Shown piece by piece: positions 1-6,882 of a stretch of DNA of 24,210 nt (the first letter of the stretch is position 1; every line of letters begins with the position of its first letter). The notes under the pieces were generated by a model. That model was not told where the DNA came from. It did not search any database and worked only from the letters and a program-made list of their open reading frames with translations. Source of the stretch: Bacillota bacterium (GTDB lineage: Bacteria > Bacillota > Clostridia > Clostridiales > Caloramatoraceae); the NCBI GenBank assembly GCA_023415335.1, contig JAEZLD010000027.1, forward strand, positions 1 to 24,210, written 5' to 3'. The translations under genes and the position numbers were made by a program.

Positions 1-1
1 C

Positions 2-30
2 TTGACTTAACGTTGAAGTTATGTTAATAT
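2..30 (+). promoter_or_regulatory. promoter of tRNA-Leu
   Basis: A -35 TTGACT at 2-7 and a -10 TAATAT at 25-30 are separated by exactly 17 bases. The predicted transcript would start about four bases before the mature tRNA 5' end at 41, which suits a stable-RNA promoter. Seen directly in the sequence; activity is inferred. Confidence 0.75.
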
Positions 31-40
31 ATCATCATGC

Positions 41-127
41 GCCGGAATGATGGAATTGGCAGACGTGCGGGACTCAAAATCCCGTGGTAGCAATACCGTG
101 CGGGTTCGACCCCCGCTTCCGGCACCA
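41..127 (+). tRNA. tRNA-Leu (anticodon CAA)
   Basis: A class II tRNA with an encoded CCA end. The acceptor arms GCCGGAA (41-47) and TTCCGGC (117-123) pair perfectly, followed by discriminator A124 and CCA 125-127. The anticodon loop CTCAAAA gives anticodon CAA, which reads UUG leucine codons. The T arm has GGTTCGACCCC. A long variable arm between the anticodon and T arms is typical of tRNA-Leu. It stands alone between its own promoter and terminator. Confidence 0.97.
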
Positions 128-164
128 AAATGAAAGAAGCTGCTTTTGCGGCTTCTTTCATTTT
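127..164 (+). terminator. terminator of tRNA-Leu
   Basis: Perfect 14-bp inverted repeat: AAAATGAAAGAAGC at 127-140 and its complement at 151-164, with a 10-base loop. The stem has A-tract and T-tract flanks, as in a bidirectional intrinsic terminator. It begins on the last base of the tRNA CCA. Confidence 0.8.
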
Positions 165-406
165 GTATTCTTCTCCATTCTCTTTTCGTTTTTCTCTCTT
201 CACTTAAATCTTCATAAAAAGTGGCAGAAGTACTATTCCAGCCTTTATACTTTTATTGGCTGCCCACTTGATGATTGCTTTTATGTTATCTCATTTTTTG
301 ATTTACTTTTCTATGACAGAGAAATGTTTTTCAATTCACATCATTCCTTAACCTGTATTGCTCATTAGCCCTACTCTTGCAAATCAGACTCCATATTAAT
401 AATGTT
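165..406. other. intergenic region with no supported gene
   Basis: This AT-rich stretch lies between the tRNA-Leu terminator and the 3' end of the minus-strand peptidase gene. The long plus-strand frame crossing it starts inside the tRNA and has no ribosome binding site, so it is not called. On the minus strand a start-less open stretch ends at 204. It could be decayed coding sequence but gives nothing recognisable. No clear terminator for the peptidase gene was found here. Confidence 0.6.
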
Positions 407-1150
407 TTAATTAACAGATATTAATTTTTTTATATCTTTGAATTCAGATCTATTCTCAATAATTTCCTTAATCAATTCACCTTCTTTTAAATGTAAAGTA
501 TACGCTTTTGCCCCTTCCTTGCATGTAATTATCCTATAGGTATCTTCTATAATTTCAAGGGCGCAGTTATTATCTAATGCTATCCCTAACATCCTATATT
601 CCTTTACCATAGCATTAATTCTCTCACTGTAGCCTTCAAGGTTATAATGTGGACATATGAGAAAATCAAAAAAACCTAGGCAATCAACTTTTACATAATC
701 ATTAAATCCTTCTACTGCAAAATCCCTAGGCTCTTCAGTATAAAAATAATGCTTACCCAAACATATGGAACCAGCACTTATACCAGCTAAAACAATTCCT
801 TTTTCAACTGCTTCCATTAAAATATCTTTCATATTAAATTTATTGAAGTATTCCATCAACCTTATAGTAGGACCACCTCCAATATAAATGATATCCGATG
901 TAAGAACCTTATCTCTTATTTCCAGTTCTTCAGGAGACTGTTCAAATAAATAAAGAATATCCATACTACACTTAAATTTACCTTCATATATGTTTTTATA
1001 TCTATCACAATAGCTTATGGAATCGCCACTGGCTACTGGTATGAAAATCATTTTGGGATTGGACTTGCCAGTAATTCTAATTATTTCTTCATCAATAATG
1101 TCTAAATTTGTGTTTGGGTCAACTCCACTGACCAATACAAATTTTTTCAT
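407..1150 (-). CDS. peptidase S51 family protein (dipeptidase E / cyanophycinase-like)
   Basis: A 247-residue protein of the class I glutamine amidotransferase-like fold used by family S51 serine peptidases. These typically cleave Asp-X dipeptides or cyanophycin-type bonds in the cytoplasm. The nucleophile elbow GISAG is at residues 123-127 with Ser125 as likely nucleophile. IYIGGG (88-93) precedes it and CPHYN supplies a likely catalytic His168. There is no signal peptide. The start has AGGGAGG ten bases upstream. It seems to be a single-gene unit. Whether the substrate is Asp-X dipeptides, as for PepE, or something else cannot be told; cyanophycin synthetase is not in the window. Confidence 0.8.
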   Translation of the reverse strand: MKKFVLVSGVDPNTNLDIIDEEIIRITGKSNPKMIFIPVASGDSISYCDRYKNIYEGKFKCSMDILYLFEQSPEELEIRDKVLTSDIIYIGGGPTIRLMEYFNKFNMKDILMEAVEKGIVLAGISAGSICLGKHYFYTEEPRDFAVEGFNDYVKVDCLGFFDFLICPHYNLEGYSERINAMVKEYRMLGIALDNNCALEIIEDTYRIITCKEGAKAYTLHLKEGELIKEIIENRSEFKDIKKLISVN

Positions 1151-1474
1151 ATTAAATCTGCCTCCCTAATTCTATTAAATATTTCTCCTGCTTTCAAAAT
1201 TATCTATGATCCACTTTAATGCCTGAAGAATATTATCTGCAATATAATCATGCCTTACATTTTCTGAGCAGCTTCCGTACTCTTTTTAAAGAAAATTAAT
1301 AAATCTGAAGTATCATATCCTTTCTTTTATTTCTTATAGGTTTATTTCTTATATTTTATCATATATTTCCACATATTACCTTTATTCCAAATGCTTTTTT
1401 ATACATATAAACGTGCGGCTGAATGTAAAATTGCCTCATGCACTTCTATACATGAGGCAATTCTTATTACGCGA
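1151..1474 (-). other. intergenic region with possible decayed gene remnant
   Basis: No intact gene is visible here apart from the terminator at 1429-1462. On the minus strand, two short open stretches in different frames lie end to end and end 25 bases before the peptidase start. One is about 22 codons closing at 1255. The other is about 36 codons closing at 1175 and contains HDYIADNILQALKWI. Their amino-acid make-up is protein-like and a frameshift could join them. Open runs of this size are common by chance in AT-rich DNA, so this is only a candidate remnant of unknown identity. Confidence 0.25.
1429..1462 (-). terminator. terminator of the holin-like gene
   Basis: Perfect 12-bp inverted repeat AATTGCCTCATG (1429-1440) / CATGAGGCAATT (1451-1462) with a 10-base loop. 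On the minus strand it follows the stop at 1475 by a dozen bases and is trailed by a short T run. Confidence 0.75.
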
Positions 1475-1804
1475 TTATTTGTTATCTATACTGTCGTTTA
1501 TCTTTCCATCGTCCATTAAGTCCAGTGCAGAATCATAGAGCTTCTGCACCAGAGCTTTTGTTCTCTCCTCCCCAAGAACTGCTGTCCAGGTTATAGGAAG
1601 CTTCCTGTATACAAAATCAAGAACCCATTGCCTCTGCTCAAGACCGTTTTTAAGAAGTTGCTCCTTTGACATCTGCTTGGCAGCCAGCATGGCGCTCTTT
1701 ATATCGGATTTGAACTTTTCCCAGTTGGCTATAGCATAGGTTACAAGCCAAAACAGCAGGATAATCAGGGCCTTGTACTCCCATATTGCTTCTAATACCT
1801 TCAT
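1475..1804 (-). CDS. small membrane protein, resembles LLH-type (superfamily 6) holins
   Basis: 109 residues. The N terminus has one membrane-spanning segment (about residues 11-27, rich in Leu/Ile/Val/Ala/Trp). A charged, helical remainder follows, with AMLAAKQMSKEQLL, GLEQRQWVLDFVYRKLP and a final acidic tail. A single N-terminal transmembrane helix plus a soluble helical tail of about 80 residues is the layout of the LLH phage-holin family, and the Ala-rich then Gln/Glu-rich order is similar. This is a resemblance, not a firm assignment. GAGGGAT sits five bases before the ATG. No endolysin or phage gene is next to it, so it may be a domesticated or unrelated membrane protein. Confidence 0.6.
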   Translation of the reverse strand: MKVLEAIWEYKALIILLFWLVTYAIANWEKFKSDIKSAMLAAKQMSKEQLLKNGLEQRQWVLDFVYRKLPITWTAVLGEERTKALVQKLYDSALDLMDDGKINDSIDNK

Positions 1805-1932
1805 AATTATCCCTCATAATGAAAAGCCGGTTTAATATACCATGCGGAAGCAGCATGCATATGGCCTTTCATCAATATATGGTATGCTCATAATCTGGGA
1901 ATTGACATTTAACTTCTCCCTTTATCAAATAT

Positions 1933-1978
1933 AAAAGTCTCTTTGTACACAGATAAATCCGCACACCAAGAGACTTTT
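1933..1978 (-). terminator. terminator of the zinc-ribbon membrane protein gene
   Basis: Perfect 11-bp arms AAAAGTCTCTT (1933-1943) and AAGAGACTTTT (1968-1978) around a 24-base loop, about 30 bases after the minus-strand stop at 2010. The A/T-tract flanks suit intrinsic termination. Confidence 0.65.
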
Positions 1979-2009
1979 AATCTTTATAACTATTTTAAAT
2001 TATTGGCAA

Positions 2010-2402
2010 TCATGTTCTTTTAGTAAGCTTTTCCTTGCACACAGGACAGGTAATTGTAATTTCTCCTTTTCCTCTTGGTACCTTCAGCGTATTCTTGCAG
2101 CTGGGGCACTTATAATAGCGGTATTCTTTTCTTGATTTAAACCTGTTTCTCCTTACCTTAAACCACTTTTGCGCAGGTCTCCACAGCTTCATGAAGCTTT
2201 CATTTTCCTTGGTTCTCTTAGGGATGTTCCGCGAAAAAATCCTAAAATACATTACAACAATAAGTACAAGCTTTGCAATGGACCATACCGGCGATGTTAT
2301 AAATCCGCTGCATACTAAAGATATCAGAAACAGTGCCAGCATTGCCATGGACAGCTGATCAGTTCCATAGCGTCCAAGCATGAATCTTCTAAACCAGTTC
2401 AT
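2010..2402 (-). CDS. membrane protein with C-terminal zinc ribbon
   Basis: 130 residues. The N terminus (MNWFRRFMLGRYGTDQLS) leads into two hydrophobic helices at about residues 18-36 and 40-54. A basic linker rich in Arg and Lys follows, then a zinc ribbon with CPSC at 99-102 and CPVC at 119-122. The two cysteine pairs, 16 residues apart, should bind one Zn ion on the cytoplasmic side. Proteins with this layout occur widely in Firmicutes and are uncharacterised as far as I know. The gene has its own consensus promoter and terminator, and the ribosome binding site TAAGGAGAG lies about 11 bases upstream. Confidence 0.75.
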   Translation of the reverse strand: MNWFRRFMLGRYGTDQLSMAMLALFLISLVCSGFITSPVWSIAKLVLIVVMYFRIFSRNIPKRTKENESFMKLWRPAQKWFKVRRNRFKSRKEYRYYKCPSCKNTLKVPRGKGEITITCPVCKEKLTKRT

Positions 2403-2461
2403 TTACCTACCCTCTCTCCTTAATATGTCTGCACCCTAATAGATTTGTGTTTATGGTTAGT

Positions 2462-2490
2462 ATAGTAAAATATCCGACATTTATTGTCAA
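2462..2490 (-). promoter_or_regulatory. promoter of the zinc-ribbon membrane protein gene
   Basis: On the minus strand a perfect -35 TTGACA (2485-2490) and -10 TACTAT (2462-2467) are spaced by 17 bases. The start codon is 60 bases downstream of the -10. Confidence 0.75.
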
Positions 2491-2557
2491 TGCATGTAAG
2501 ATAAAATTCACACAACAGTTACCCAATGTTAATTAATTCAGAAAGCTATTAAAATAA

Positions 2558-2584
2558 TAAAGGTCTGCAATATACAGACCTTTA
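2558..2584 (-). terminator. terminator of deoD
   Basis: A 10-bp stem TAAAGGTCTG / CAGACCTTTA with a 7-base loop, 15 bases past the deoD stop. The minus-strand tail is rich in T (TTATTATTTT). Confidence 0.85.
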
Positions 2585-2598
2585 ATTACCTTCTGCTT

Positions 2599-3306
2599 CT
2601 ATTCCCCAAGCTGGAGAGCTATCTCCATCATCTGGGTAAATGTGGTCTGCCTTTCCTCTGCCGAGGTGGCTTCTCCTGCGAAAGGACAGTCAGAAACTGT
2701 AAGAATGCATAATGCATCCTTTCCAGCCCTGGCGGCGTTCATATACAGTGCGCTGGTTTCCATCTCTACAGCAAGTACGCCCATCTTCCTCCACTTTATC
2801 AAGGATTGTGAGTCATCATAGAAGACATCCGATGAAAGAATGTTTCCTACCTTATACTCTAGTCCCTGCTGCTTTGCAATCTCAACTGCTTTTGAAAGAA
2901 GCTTGTAGCTGGCTATTGGTGCAAAGGTTCCTGGCAACTCGAACTGACGGGCATAGTTTGAATCAGTGCATGCCCCCATTCCAAATATAATATCCCTTAG
3001 GTGCACATCCTCATCTATAGCTCCTGCAGAGCCCACCCTTATAATGTTATCCACATCATAGAAATTGAATAGCTCATATGTATATATTCCTATAGATGGT
3101 ATACCCATACCATGTCCTTGCACAGATATTCTCTTGCCCTTATAGGTACCCGTATATCCCAACATATTACGTACTGTATTGTACTGTACTACATCCTCAA
3201 GATATGTTTCCGCAATAAACTTTGCCCTTAGTGGGTCACCTGGCATTAATACAGTTTTGGCAATATCTCCCGTTTTTGCGTTGTTATGTGGAGTTGGTAC
3301 ACTCAT
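2599..3306 (-). CDS. deoD: purine nucleoside phosphorylase DeoD-type
   Basis: 235 residues, the normal length of hexameric bacterial PNP. It splits purine (deoxy)ribonucleosides with phosphate into free base and (deoxy)ribose 1-phosphate in the cytoplasm. Family signatures are all present: PTPHNNAK near the N terminus (His7), the phosphate-binding GDPLRAK (23-29), RVGSAGA (90-96), the ribose-binding EMETSALY (181-188), and the catalytic Asp206 in TVSDCPF. A strong AGGAGG lies seven bases before the ATG. It is a monocistronic unit with promoter and terminator. A second, trimeric-class phosphorylase is found at 12683. Confidence 0.96.
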   Translation of the reverse strand: MSVPTPHNNAKTGDIAKTVLMPGDPLRAKFIAETYLEDVVQYNTVRNMLGYTGTYKGKRISVQGHGMGIPSIGIYTYELFNFYDVDNIIRVGSAGAIDEDVHLRDIIFGMGACTDSNYARQFELPGTFAPIASYKLLSKAVEIAKQQGLEYKVGNILSSDVFYDDSQSLIKWRKMGVLAVEMETSALYMNAARAGKDALCILTVSDCPFAGEATSAEERQTTFTQMMEIALQLGE

Positions 3307-3339
3307 GTTAATTCCTCCTTTTTTTGTTATGTCATTATT

Positions 3340-3368
3340 ATTTTACCAATATACATTTTAATACACAA
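3340..3368 (-). promoter_or_regulatory. probable deoD promoter
   Basis: Minus strand -10 TAAAAT (3340-3345) lies 17 bases after a weak -35 TTGTGT (3363-3368). The start codon follows about 34 bases after the -10. No purine riboswitch was recognised in this short leader. Confidence 0.5.
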
Positions 3369-3387
3369 TCCCAAAGCCGCCTTTATT

Positions 3388-4920
3388 TTACATAAGAGGT
3401 GCAAATACTTTTAAAATGCTTCTTGTAATTCCCGTATACCATTTAACACGGCTGCAATCCTCTAAGGTTATCTCATGGCAAACCTGAAGAGTATCCATGA
3501 AATCTTGTTTTATACTCATGACAGCTTCTGTATCATACAGAAGCACTCCACATTCAAAGTGGAGATAAAGGCTTCTATAATCAAGATTAATGGTTCCTAC
3601 TGTTCCAAGCTTATCATCACTTACAAAGGTTTTTGAATGATTAAAGCCAGGAGTATACTCATAAACCCTAACCCCCGCCCTTAAAAGCTGTGCATAATAG
3701 GACTTGGCAACTGCATGCACATATACCTTATCCGGTATATGAGGAAGCATTATTCTCACGTCTACCCCATCCTTAGCCGCCAAAGTAATGGCATTGAGTA
3801 TTTCATTATCTACTACGAAATACGGGGTACTAATATAAACATAGTTTTTAGCCTTATTAAGTAGATTTATATAAACCTGCTCTCCTACTGTCTCTCCATC
3901 TCCGGGACTGTCGCCATAAGGCTGCACATACCCATCCTGCTGTAGCTCCTCACCAAGTGGCAGCGGTCTGTATTTGTTAACGTCCTCCTTGGCTCCTCCT
4001 GACATACGCCACATCTGGAGGAACATAACCGTCAGACTCCATACAGCCTGACCCTTAAGCATTACTGCAGTATCCTTCCAGTGTCCAAATCTTACTACTC
4101 TGTTTATATATTCGTCTGCCAGGTTAATTCCACCACAAAAACCTGTATTCCCATCAATCACTGCTATCTTCCGGTGGTCCCTGTTATTATGCCTTGCTGA
4201 TACAAGGGGAACAAAGGGATTGAATACCCTGCAGGATATACCAAGGTTATTTAGCTTGTCATTATAGCCATAAGGCAGCTTACTTATACAGCCTACATCA
4301 TCGTATATAATCCTGACCTCCACACCCTCTTTAACCTTTCTCTCCAATATGTTAAGTATGGAGTTCCACATTTCTCCTTCCTGTATAATGAAGTATTCAA
4401 GAAATATAAAGCTTCTGGCTTTTTCAAGCTCCTGTATAAGCTCCTTAAATACATCCTCTCCAATTGGAAAATATTTTGATGATGTATTTTTGTATATGGG
4501 ATAGTTACAGAATCTTGATATGTATCTGCACTGGTTTGCCACATCCCTGTCCCTTTTTTCTATTTCAGAGAAGGTATGCTCATCCTGCTTCAGCAGACTC
4601 ACAGTATTGCTGTGAATCTCCTTTGAAGCCTTTATTCCTTTTTTGCTCATTCTGTCTATTCCAAGATACAGATATAGCAATCCTCCAATTACCGGAAATG
4701 CAAGTATTGGAATTACCCATGCCAGCTTATATGAAGGATTAACATCCTTATCTATTATATTAAGCACCACCAGGATACTTATGATAACAAATATAGTATA
4801 AAAGTAAACTATATACTCGCTAAGCCTAACAATCATCAATGTCACAAGCAATAGCTGAATTATTATCATAATACCCACAAAAAAAAGACGGCTGGTAAGC
4901 ACTTTAATAAGATTCTTCAT
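3388..4920 (-). CDS. cls: cardiolipin synthase
   Basis: 510 residues. It makes cardiolipin by transferring a phosphatidyl group between two phosphatidylglycerol molecules at the membrane. The N terminus has hydrophobic helices at about residues 12-31, 36-56 and 68-86, which anchor the enzyme. Two phospholipase-D HKD motifs follow: HRKIAVID with H249, K251 and D256, then HSKTFVSD with H428, K430 and D435. Length and order match bacterial ClsA-type enzymes. The start has GGAGAAGGA close upstream and lies 26 bases after the relQ stop, so the two are probably cotranscribed. The hairpin after the stop is weak, so the transcript end is unclear. Confidence 0.95.
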   Translation of the reverse strand: MKNLIKVLTSRLFFVGIMIIIQLLLVTLMIVRLSEYIVYFYTIFVIISILVVLNIIDKDVNPSYKLAWVIPILAFPVIGGLLYLYLGIDRMSKKGIKASKEIHSNTVSLLKQDEHTFSEIEKRDRDVANQCRYISRFCNYPIYKNTSSKYFPIGEDVFKELIQELEKARSFIFLEYFIIQEGEMWNSILNILERKVKEGVEVRIIYDDVGCISKLPYGYNDKLNNLGISCRVFNPFVPLVSARHNNRDHRKIAVIDGNTGFCGGINLADEYINRVVRFGHWKDTAVMLKGQAVWSLTVMFLQMWRMSGGAKEDVNKYRPLPLGEELQQDGYVQPYGDSPGDGETVGEQVYINLLNKAKNYVYISTPYFVVDNEILNAITLAAKDGVDVRIMLPHIPDKVYVHAVAKSYYAQLLRAGVRVYEYTPGFNHSKTFVSDDKLGTVGTINLDYRSLYLHFECGVLLYDTEAVMSIKQDFMDTLQVCHEITLEDCSRVKWYTGITRSILKVFAPLM

Positions 4921-4946
4921 AGATCCTTCTCCAATTATGTTTTAAT

Positions 4947-5570
4947 CTATTTAAACTGGTTTACTTTTTCATTTATCATCAAAAGCCTGTCATCTAGATA
5001 GTTTACCATATCTGCACATTCCTTAAGCTCCTCTATTATCTCAGAGGGTATGCTTTTATTAAACTTATAGTATATTTTGTGCTCGAGGCTTGCCCAAAAA
5101 TCCATGGCAATGGTTCGTACCTGTACCTCAACCTTTACTCTTCTTGGTCCATCAGATAGGTAAACAGGTATTTCTATAATCAAGTGAAGGCTTCTGTAAC
5201 CATTAGGCTTGGGGTTTTTAATATAATCCTTCACCTCTATTATATGTATATCACTCTGCTTTCTAAGAAGGTCATAAATTGTATATATATCGGAATTAAA
5301 TGAACACACAACCCTTATGCCTGCAATGTCATTTAAAAACCTCTCTGCACTTTCTATACTAACCTCATAGCCTCTTCTGGTAAGCTTTTCTGTTATACTC
5401 TCCACTGTTTTAACCCTGGATTTTATATGCTCTATTGGGTTGCGTTTATGAATAATCATAAACTCCTCGTTTAATATATTGAGCTTTGTCTGTACCTCAT
5501 CTAATGCAAATTTATATATTAGAAGACATGCTCTCCAGTCTGCGATATTTAAAGATACATCTGGTTCCAT
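4947..5570 (-). CDS. relQ: small alarmone synthetase, RelQ/YjbM-type GTP pyrophosphokinase
   Basis: 207 residues from the revised start. It transfers pyrophosphate from ATP to GDP or GTP, giving (p)ppGpp, and lacks the hydrolase and regulatory domains of long RelA/SpoT proteins. Synthetase motifs are clear: RVKTVESITEKL, DIAGIRVV (81-88), NGYRSLH (123-129) and VEVQVRTIAMDFWASLEHK (147-165). The frame is open up to 5612, but that ATG coincides with the predicted transcription start and has no ribosome site. The ATG at 5570 has GGGGGAT six bases ahead, so it is preferred. It is followed by cls on the same strand. Confidence 0.93.
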   Translation of the reverse strand: MEPDVSLNIADWRACLLIYKFALDEVQTKLNILNEEFMIIHKRNPIEHIKSRVKTVESITEKLTRRGYEVSIESAERFLNDIAGIRVVCSFNSDIYTIYDLLRKQSDIHIIEVKDYIKNPKPNGYRSLHLIIEIPVYLSDGPRRVKVEVQVRTIAMDFWASLEHKIYYKFNKSIPSEIIEELKECADMVNYLDDRLLMINEKVNQFK

Positions 5571-5617
5571 ATAATCCCCCTGAACTGCTTTAGTTTTTGC
5601 TTTGTCCCTCATATTAT

Positions 5618-5645
5618 ATTATATAGATTTTCCAATACAGTTCAA
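5618..5645 (-). promoter_or_regulatory. promoter of relQ-cls
   Basis: Minus strand -35 TTGAAC (5640-5645) and perfect -10 TATAAT (5618-5623), spacer 16. Transcription would begin near 5611, leaving a leader of about 40 bases before the ATG at 5570. This is one reason to reject the earlier ATG at 5612. Confidence 0.65.
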
Positions 5646-5670
5646 ACAAATAATTAAGTAAAAGAAAAAT

Positions 5671-5715
5671 TATACCAGGAGTGTTTTCAATAAAACCATA
5701 GACACCCCTGGTATA
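5671..5715 (-). terminator. terminator of the TPR-DUF4349-DUF3267 unit
   Basis: Arms TATACCAGG (5671-5679) and CCTGGTATA (5707-5715), continued by GTGT/ACAC after a small bulge. On the minus strand the hairpin is followed by AATTTTTC. It begins five bases after the stop of the small ORF at 5720-5794. Confidence 0.8.
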
Positions 5716-5719
5716 AAAC

Positions 5720-5794
5720 TCATCTAATATTCCTTTCCCTTCGTTTTATGGATGAAAAATCAATCCATAACAGTATTCTCTGTAGAAGCTTCAT
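5720..5794 (-). CDS. 24-residue small protein, hydrophobic head and basic tail
   Basis: A short frame with a very good ribosome site: GAGGTGAT lies three bases before the ATG at 5794. The product starts MKLLQRILLWIDF, a strongly hydrophobic or amphipathic stretch, and ends IKRRERNIR, carrying five Arg and one Lys. This layout suits a small membrane-bound peptide. It is the last frame of the unit, 52 bases after the 138-residue hypothetical gene and five bases before the terminator. I do not recognise it. Expression is inferred only from the ribosome site, composition and placement. Confidence 0.5.
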   Translation of the reverse strand: MKLLQRILLWIDFSSIKRRERNIR

Positions 5795-5846
5795 TTTATC
5801 ACCTCATGTATATTATCTCCACATAAAGAACAATATACACAGGTCA

Positions 5847-6263
5847 TCAAAAAATTGCCTTATCTATTCTTTCCTTGTTAACCCTTATGGCAAACTCCCT
5901 TTCCTCATCAGTCATATTCCTAAGCACAAAACGTGCAGACCTTATTATAACCTCCTTCAGGTTTTCAAAGGCTTCGTCCTCTATTTTTACCCCATCGTGC
6001 AGCTTTTCCATCCAGTTTATTACATTCTGCAGAAATAGCAGCGGATTTTTCATCTCTGCTATGTCTATGTATGTGTCTACCTCGCTTGCTCCGACCTTAA
6101 GTTCCTTTAAATAATCGTAGCATTCGCTGTCACAGCATGCATAAAGCTGGCTTATATCCCCTGTATTCGTGTTTTCTACCTGTACAATTAATCCGCCCTC
6201 TTCAATAGTAAGTATATCCCTCTTGCAGCTTTCACATTTAATTGGTTCAGTGCCTTTTCCCAT
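5847..6263 (-). CDS. hypothetical protein with Cys-rich, possibly zinc-binding N terminus
   Basis: 138 residues, soluble, with no signal or membrane segment. The first 50 residues hold C10-x-x-C13 and C43-C44-x-x-x-C48, spaced like a small metal-binding knuckle. The C-terminal half is helical and acidic (NPLLFLQNVINWMEKL, then FENLKEVIIRSARFVLRNM). I do not recognise a named family. The start has GGAGGG five bases ahead. It lies 66 bases after the DUF3267 gene, and the gap carries an inverted repeat that reaches the ribosome site. Position suggests cotranscription with the genes upstream. Confidence 0.75.
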   Translation of the reverse strand: MGKGTEPIKCESCKRDILTIEEGGLIVQVENTNTGDISQLYACCDSECYDYLKELKVGASEVDTYIDIAEMKNPLLFLQNVINWMEKLHDGVKIEDEAFENLKEVIIRSARFVLRNMTDEEREFAIRVNKERIDKAIF

Positions 6264-6271
6264 AATATCCC

Positions 6272-6322
6272 TCCTATAAGGCTATTAATTCTGTATGAAT
6301 CAATAAATTCCTTCTTATAGGA
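6272..6322 (-). repeat. inverted repeat overlapping the ribosome site of the 138-residue gene
   Basis: Perfect 9-bp arms TCCTATAAG (6272-6280) and CTTATAGGA (6314-6322), with a 33-base loop. In the minus-strand mRNA the downstream arm contains the AGGA of the ribosome site for the gene starting at 6263. A regulatory role is only inferred. Confidence 0.4.
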
Positions 6323-6329
6323 CTGAGTT

Positions 6330-6842
6330 TCATATTATAGCTTCATAGCCATATGGTCTGTCAATAATACAGCATTGGCAGGGAAGCCTTCTCAAACTCC
6401 ATGCCATATAAAGGTCCCCTGAAGAACCTATTAGGTTGAGTACCATAATAGCGGAGCCCCATATACCAGGTAGAAGTGTGCATAGAACTGATATAATGGT
6501 TACTGGAGCAAGCAGAAGAAGAAGAAACCTGTTTCTTAATATAGGCTTTCCAGTAACCTCCATAGTATATGCATAAACCACTTTAAAGCCGTATACGGGC
6601 CTTCCTCCATATATCTTATAGAAGGCTCCATGTATCACCTCATGTACAGCAGTAATTGGAATCAGCACCAGTATCACTACAATAAAGTAGCTAACAATAG
6701 GTATTGGTGTAGGCAGAAAAGCCATCTTAGATGAAAAAAATATTTCATCTATATTTATGATGGTCCTGTACATAGCTGCTGCAAGCCCTGCGGATATAAG
6801 GAAGCTTTTAATCTGCATAGAAGAGCTTATTCTAAAAATCAT
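6330..6842 (-). CDS. DUF3267 family membrane metalloprotease-like protein
   Basis: 170 residues from the revised start. Hydrophobic helices lie at about residues 12-28, 47-66, 106-122 and 126-140. A zincin motif HEVIH at 67-71, at the edge of the second helix, is followed by GAFYKIYGGRP. A later N-L-I-G-S-S-G-D (near residue 140) could supply the third zinc ligand, as is typical of this family. The protein should sit in the membrane, but its substrate is unknown. An in-frame GTG at 6851 lies inside the ribosome site GAGGTGG, so the ATG at 6842 is preferred. It is 40 bases downstream of the DUF4349 stop. Confidence 0.85.
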   Translation of the reverse strand: MIFRISSSMQIKSFLISAGLAAAMYRTIINIDEIFFSSKMAFLPTPIPIVSYFIVVILVLIPITAVHEVIHGAFYKIYGGRPVYGFKVVYAYTMEVTGKPILRNRFLLLLLAPVTIISVLCTLLPGIWGSAIMVLNLIGSSGDLYMAWSLRRLPCQCCIIDRPYGYEAII

Positions 6843-6882
6843 ACAAACCACCTCTGTAACAGTATTTGTATGATTTTGAAAA

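Noticed and set aside
204..291. Minus-strand open stretch of about 28 codons ending near 204
   Set aside because: It has no start codon or ribosome site and follows a stop in the same frame; too short to tell from chance in AT-rich DNA.
84..368. Plus-strand 94-codon frame
   Set aside because: It begins within the tRNA-Leu gene, crosses its terminator, has no ribosome site and gives a Phe/Cys-rich product unlike a normal protein.
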